A stretch of 21,217 bases of DNA, taken from the IMG/VR virus record IMGVR_UViG_3300049811_000043, positions 1 through 21,217 of that record; one strand, written 5' to 3'. Below are positions 19,161-21,217 of the stretch, in pieces. Under the pieces are notes generated by a model. The model did not search any database. It saw only the letters and a list, made by a program, of their open reading frames with translations, and was not told the DNA's origin. Made by a program: the position numbers and the translations under genes. The DNA is from a virus. How positions within the stretch are numbered: position 1 is the first letter of the stretch; each line of letters starts with the position of its first letter.

Positions 19161-19362
19161 CAATCAGGTTGGAGGCAACCACTACGCACTACCTATTCAA
19201 CCTTGGGACTACACGATTGCCAACAATCTTGACTACTTCCAAGGTACTATTGTAAAATACATCACTAGATGGAGGAGTAAAAATGGGGCGGAGGATCTTC
19301 GCAAAGCGGCGCACTTCTTGGAGAAGTACATCGAGGCGGTCGAAGCAAACCAGCTCCGTTAA
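19030..19362 (+). CDS. DUF3310-like phage protein (110 aa or shorter)
   Basis: The DUF3310 core is clear: VGGNHYALPIQPWDYTIANN, LDYFQGTIVKYITRWRSKNG, then EDLRKAAHFLEKYIEAVE. Members are small phage proteins, often in nucleotide kinase or replication regions. The biochemical role is not established. The domain begins near residue 47, and the sequence before it overlaps another frame, so the true start may be ATG 19099 or 19111. None of these has a strong ribosome-binding site. It lies between MazG and the holin-like gene. Confidence 0.78.
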   Translation: MTTTDLKTPGQWEEIQEWKTLYKMNSPMTPAVSPLPRTTLTANDNQVGGNHYALPIQPWDYTIANNLDYFQGTIVKYITRWRSKNGAEDLRKAAHFLEKYIEAVEANQLR

Positions 19363-19371
19363 CTTTGAACT

Positions 19372-19749
19372 ATGTCTATACTTGCTACTGTTGTTGTTCC
19401 TGCTGTCCTTCCTGCTGCGGTTGAAGGTCTAAAAAACATTCTTGCTAAGTGGACCGGTGGCCCACAAGCAACCACAATTGACGAGCAAATCAAACTACAA
19501 AATGCTGATGTTCAACGTCTTGAAGCACTTGCAAAGCTTGAAAATCCGTACGGCACGCCTTCTCAGTGGGTCATCGATCTACGAGCTAGCTTTAGATATA
19601 TCGCTAGTGGCATTGTTGTACTGGCAGTACCTATCTCTTTCTTCCTAGCCATGCCTGACCCAATCCGTGAGCTTATCCTGGCTTGGGGTTCTTCTGCAAT
19701 GTTCTTCATCTTTGGGGAACGCGCACTACTTAAGTTTGCACGGCCATGA
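19372..19749 (+). CDS. Holin-like protein, 3TM type (125 aa)
   Basis: The N-terminal hydrophobic segment (residues 2-17) is followed by a polar region with the motif PSQWVIDLRASFRY (63-76). Two further membrane segments follow (about 76-92 and 97-117) and the end is short and basic (LLKFARP). This pattern matches the holin family with three transmembrane segments found in phages and gene transfer agents, which permeabilise the inner membrane at lysis. No endolysin gene lies beside it in this window, so the lysis role is inferred from the family. Stop and next start overlap (ATGA at 19746). Confidence 0.72.
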   Translation: MSILATVVVPAVLPAAVEGLKNILAKWTGGPQATTIDEQIKLQNADVQRLEALAKLENPYGTPSQWVIDLRASFRYIASGIVVLAVPISFFLAMPDPIRELILAWGSSAMFFIFGERALLKFARP

Positions 19750-19946
19750 GCTTTACCCTACGAGAAATAATGGAGCGCCTAAAGCGGCTCGATGAGGTCT
19801 CTCTTATGGAGGCTTTAGAGATCTCCTCGGAGGATCTCGTCGAGCGATTCGCGGATCGTATCGAAGATAAAGCGGACACCCTTGAACAAGAAGTGGAAGG
19901 AATGTGGTCAGATGACACTGAAGAAGATCAAGACGAACTATTCTAA
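19746..19946 (+). CDS. Small acidic helical protein (66 aa)
   Basis: Coupled to the holin-like gene by ATGA. It is almost entirely helical and acidic (LREIMERLKRLDEVSLMEAL, then SEDLVERFADRIEDKADTLE) and ends in a very acidic tail (DDTEEDQDELF). The motif resembles short phage proteins that follow MazG or holin genes, but no defined family is recalled. It overlaps the next small ORF by 35 bases in another frame. Confidence 0.65.
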   Translation: MSFTLREIMERLKRLDEVSLMEALEISSEDLVERFADRIEDKADTLEQEVEGMWSDDTEEDQDELF

Positions 19947-20100
19947 GGATCAAGAAAAGCATGTCCATCGCCAGAGTTATAAGGGCCATAAAACAAAGAA
20001 TCATTTCTTGTCTGAGATTGAGGCCAAGGAAGCCGATGCTGAAATCAAAAAGAGCATTAGTCCAATCGGTGTGGATGAAGGAAGACGGGAAGTGGATTAA
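19912..20100 (+). CDS. Small basic Lys/His-rich protein (62 aa), 3' end uncertain
   Basis: ATG 19912 opens a basic protein (LKKIKTNYSKDQEKHVHRQS, then YKGHKTKNHFLSEIEAKEAD) that reads as natural up to about residue 45. Beyond that, a second frame 1 base away (to 20191) carries the more convincing codons, including MKEDGKWIKIWERENRN. The annotated end at TAA 20098-20100 may therefore be wrong if a +1 frame change occurs. Function unknown; it lies directly upstream of the ribonucleotide reductase. Confidence 0.5.
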   Translation: MTLKKIKTNYSKDQEKHVHRQSYKGHKTKNHFLSEIEAKEADAEIKKSISPIGVDEGRREVD

Positions 20101-20117
20101 GATCTGGGAGAGAGAAA

Positions 20118-21217
20118 ATAGAAACGAATCGATTCAAGAACAACTTTGCGTACAATATCTTCAGGAACAAGTACGCACAGGGCCCAAATGATACTTGGGA
20201 CGCTCTAGCAGAGCGGCTGGTTGAAGATGTGTGTGGTACACGGTGGGGGACTACTCAAGCCCTTATGTCTAAGGAAGAGCAAACCCTGCTTACCACATAC
20301 ATTAAGGAAATGAAGTTCCTTCCCGGTGGACGATATCTATACTACGCAGGCCGAGAGGCTAAGTTCTACAACAACTGTTATCTTCTACGGGCAGAAGAGG
20401 ATACGCGGGAAGAGTGGAGTAATGTTACTTGGCGTGCTATGTCGTGTTTGATGACTGGAGGCGGAATTGGCATTGACTATTCGAGACTACGAGCATCTGG
20501 AAAACCACTTAAGAGAACTGGAGGACAGGCTTCGGGTCCTATCCCTCTTATGCACGCAGTCAATGAAATCGGGCGAAACGTCATGCAGGGAGGAAGCCGA
20601 CGCTCTGCGATTTATGCAAGCCTTAACTGGCAACATGAGGATATACCTCTATTCCTTGATGCAAAAAACTGGGACAAACAAAACCTAGTACCAGGAGTTA
20701 CACATTGGGACGCAAAGCAAGTAAACTTCAACCATCATGCTCCTCTGGACATGACGAACATTAGTGTCAACTATGACAATGCAGCGTTGCGTCAACATTT
20801 CGATCCAATCACTCATAAGGAAGATATAGAGCTTCGGGAATTGGATCCAACAAATCCAGTATTTCTGGAGAACTGCCGACAAGCAATGCGAACCGGGGAA
20901 CCTGGGTTCAGCTTCAACTTTGGGAAGAAGGAAAATGAAACCCTCAGAAATGCCTGTACTGAAGTTACATCAGAAGATGATTCTGACGTTTGCAATCTTG
21001 GGTCAGTCAATCTTGGTAATATTGGGAGTCTGGAAGAGTTCGAAGCCGTTGTTTCCGTGGCTTCTAAGTTTCTCGTCTGTGGCACACTTAGAGCCGATCT
21101 ACCATACGAGAAAGTACATCAAGTTCGGCAAAAGAACCGCCGTCTTGGACTCGGACTTATGGGTATCCATGAATGGCTCCTACAACGAGGATACAAGTAC
21201 GAAGTCGTTCCAGAACT
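20118..21217 (+). CDS. nrdJ: Class II (B12-dependent) ribonucleotide reductase, 5' part, NrdJ-like; AUA start proposed
   Basis: Signature segments of B12-dependent ribonucleotide reductase are present: FLPGGRYLYYAG, NNCYLLRAEE (first active-site Cys), MTGGGIGIDYSRLR, QASGPIPLMHAVNEIGRN, VMQGGSRRSA, NACTE (active-site loop) and VCNLGSVNLGN. The enzyme reduces ribonucleoside triphosphates or diphosphates to deoxy forms for phage DNA synthesis. The gene runs off the window end. The frame is open from 20079, but no ATG, GTG or TTG occurs before GTG 20229 and ATG 20265. Those starts would remove conserved N-terminal sequence (FAYNIFRNKYAQGPNDTW). ATA 20118 lies 7 bases after gggag (20106-20110), giving IETNRFKNN. 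Confidence 0.85.
   Translation, partial: METNRFKNNFAYNIFRNKYAQGPNDTWDALAERLVEDVCGTRWGTTQALMSKEEQTLLTTYIKEMKFLPGGRYLYYAGREAKFYNNCYLLRAEEDTREEWSNVTWRAMSCLMTGGGIGIDYSRLRASGKPLKRTGGQASGPIPLMHAVNEIGRNVMQGGSRRSAIYASLNWQHEDIPLFLDAKNWDKQNLVPGVTHWDAKQVNFNHHAPLDMTNISVNYDNAALRQHFDPITHKEDIELRELDPTNPVFLENCRQAMRTGEPGFSFNFGKKENETLRNACTEVTSEDDSDVCNLGSVNLGNIGSLEEFEAVVSVASKFLVCGTLRADLPYEKVHQVRQKNRRLGLGLMGIHEWLLQRGYKYEVVPE

Noticed and set aside
20467-20688. 73-aa ORF within the ribonucleotide reductase
   Set aside because: Wholly inside a strongly conserved reductase frame and without its own start signals.
1-21217. CRISPR arrays, insertion sequences, integrase or attachment sites
   Set aside because: No regularly spaced repeats, transposase or integrase motifs were seen anywhere in the window.

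Overview
The window looks like the middle of a tailed-bacteriophage genome, probably a lytic phage of a Gram-negative bacterium. Every supported gene lies on the + strand. Genes are packed end to end, mostly joined by ATGA, TAATG or TGATG stop/start overlaps. The replication set is T7/family-A-like: zinc-finger/TOPRIM primase, DnaB/gp4-like helicase, family-A DNA polymerase, SSB, FEN-type exonuclease and a PD-(D/E)XK-type nuclease. Nucleotide-metabolism genes (MazG, class II ribonucleotide reductase, a CDA-type deaminase), a tRNA and a holin-like protein are also present. No capsid or tail gene was recognised. The host cannot be named from the sequence alone.

Layout. (1) 1-3489: small, mostly unrecognised genes. 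They include two short membrane proteins, a membrane/coiled-coil protein with a Gly/Ser tail, a deaminase, and a tandem pair of diverged paralogues (2741-3118, 3115-3489). (2) 3489-9088: a tightly coupled seven-gene amide-bond module. In order it encodes a class I glutamine-amidotransferase/gamma-glutamyl-hydrolase-like protein, a COOH-NH2 ligase (amidoligase), an unknown protein, a second and different amidoligase, a class II glutamine amidotransferase with a C-terminal zinc ribbon, an ATP-grasp ligase, and a second unknown protein. Together these could make and edit an unknown peptide or gamma-glutamyl-type conjugate; no substrate is visible. (3) 9095-11805: coiled-coil protein, primase and three unknown genes. 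A near-consensus sigma70-type promoter lies at the start of this block. (4) 11802-13941: a second promoter and an A-rich purine leader drive the helicase, followed by small genes including a YbcO-like putative nuclease. A dyad and a third promoter then precede the polymerase with almost no leader. (5) 13948-16620: DNA polymerase split into two in-frame parts around a 61-aa ORF, then an SSB-like protein and a small basic protein. (6) 16630-19362: a tRNA with a Gly(UCC) anticodon and Gly-type acceptor stem but a long class II variable arm, then FEN exonuclease, nuclease, DnaQ-like exonuclease, MazG and a DUF3310-like protein. (7) 19372-21217: holin-like 3TM protein, small acidic and basic proteins, and the 5' part of a class II ribonucleotide reductase. 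That gene has no ATG/GTG/TTG at its expected start and may begin at AUA.

The most notable points are the amidoligase module, the chimeric-looking tRNA, the split polymerase and the possible AUA start. Function calls rest on motifs read by eye; no database or folding search was run.
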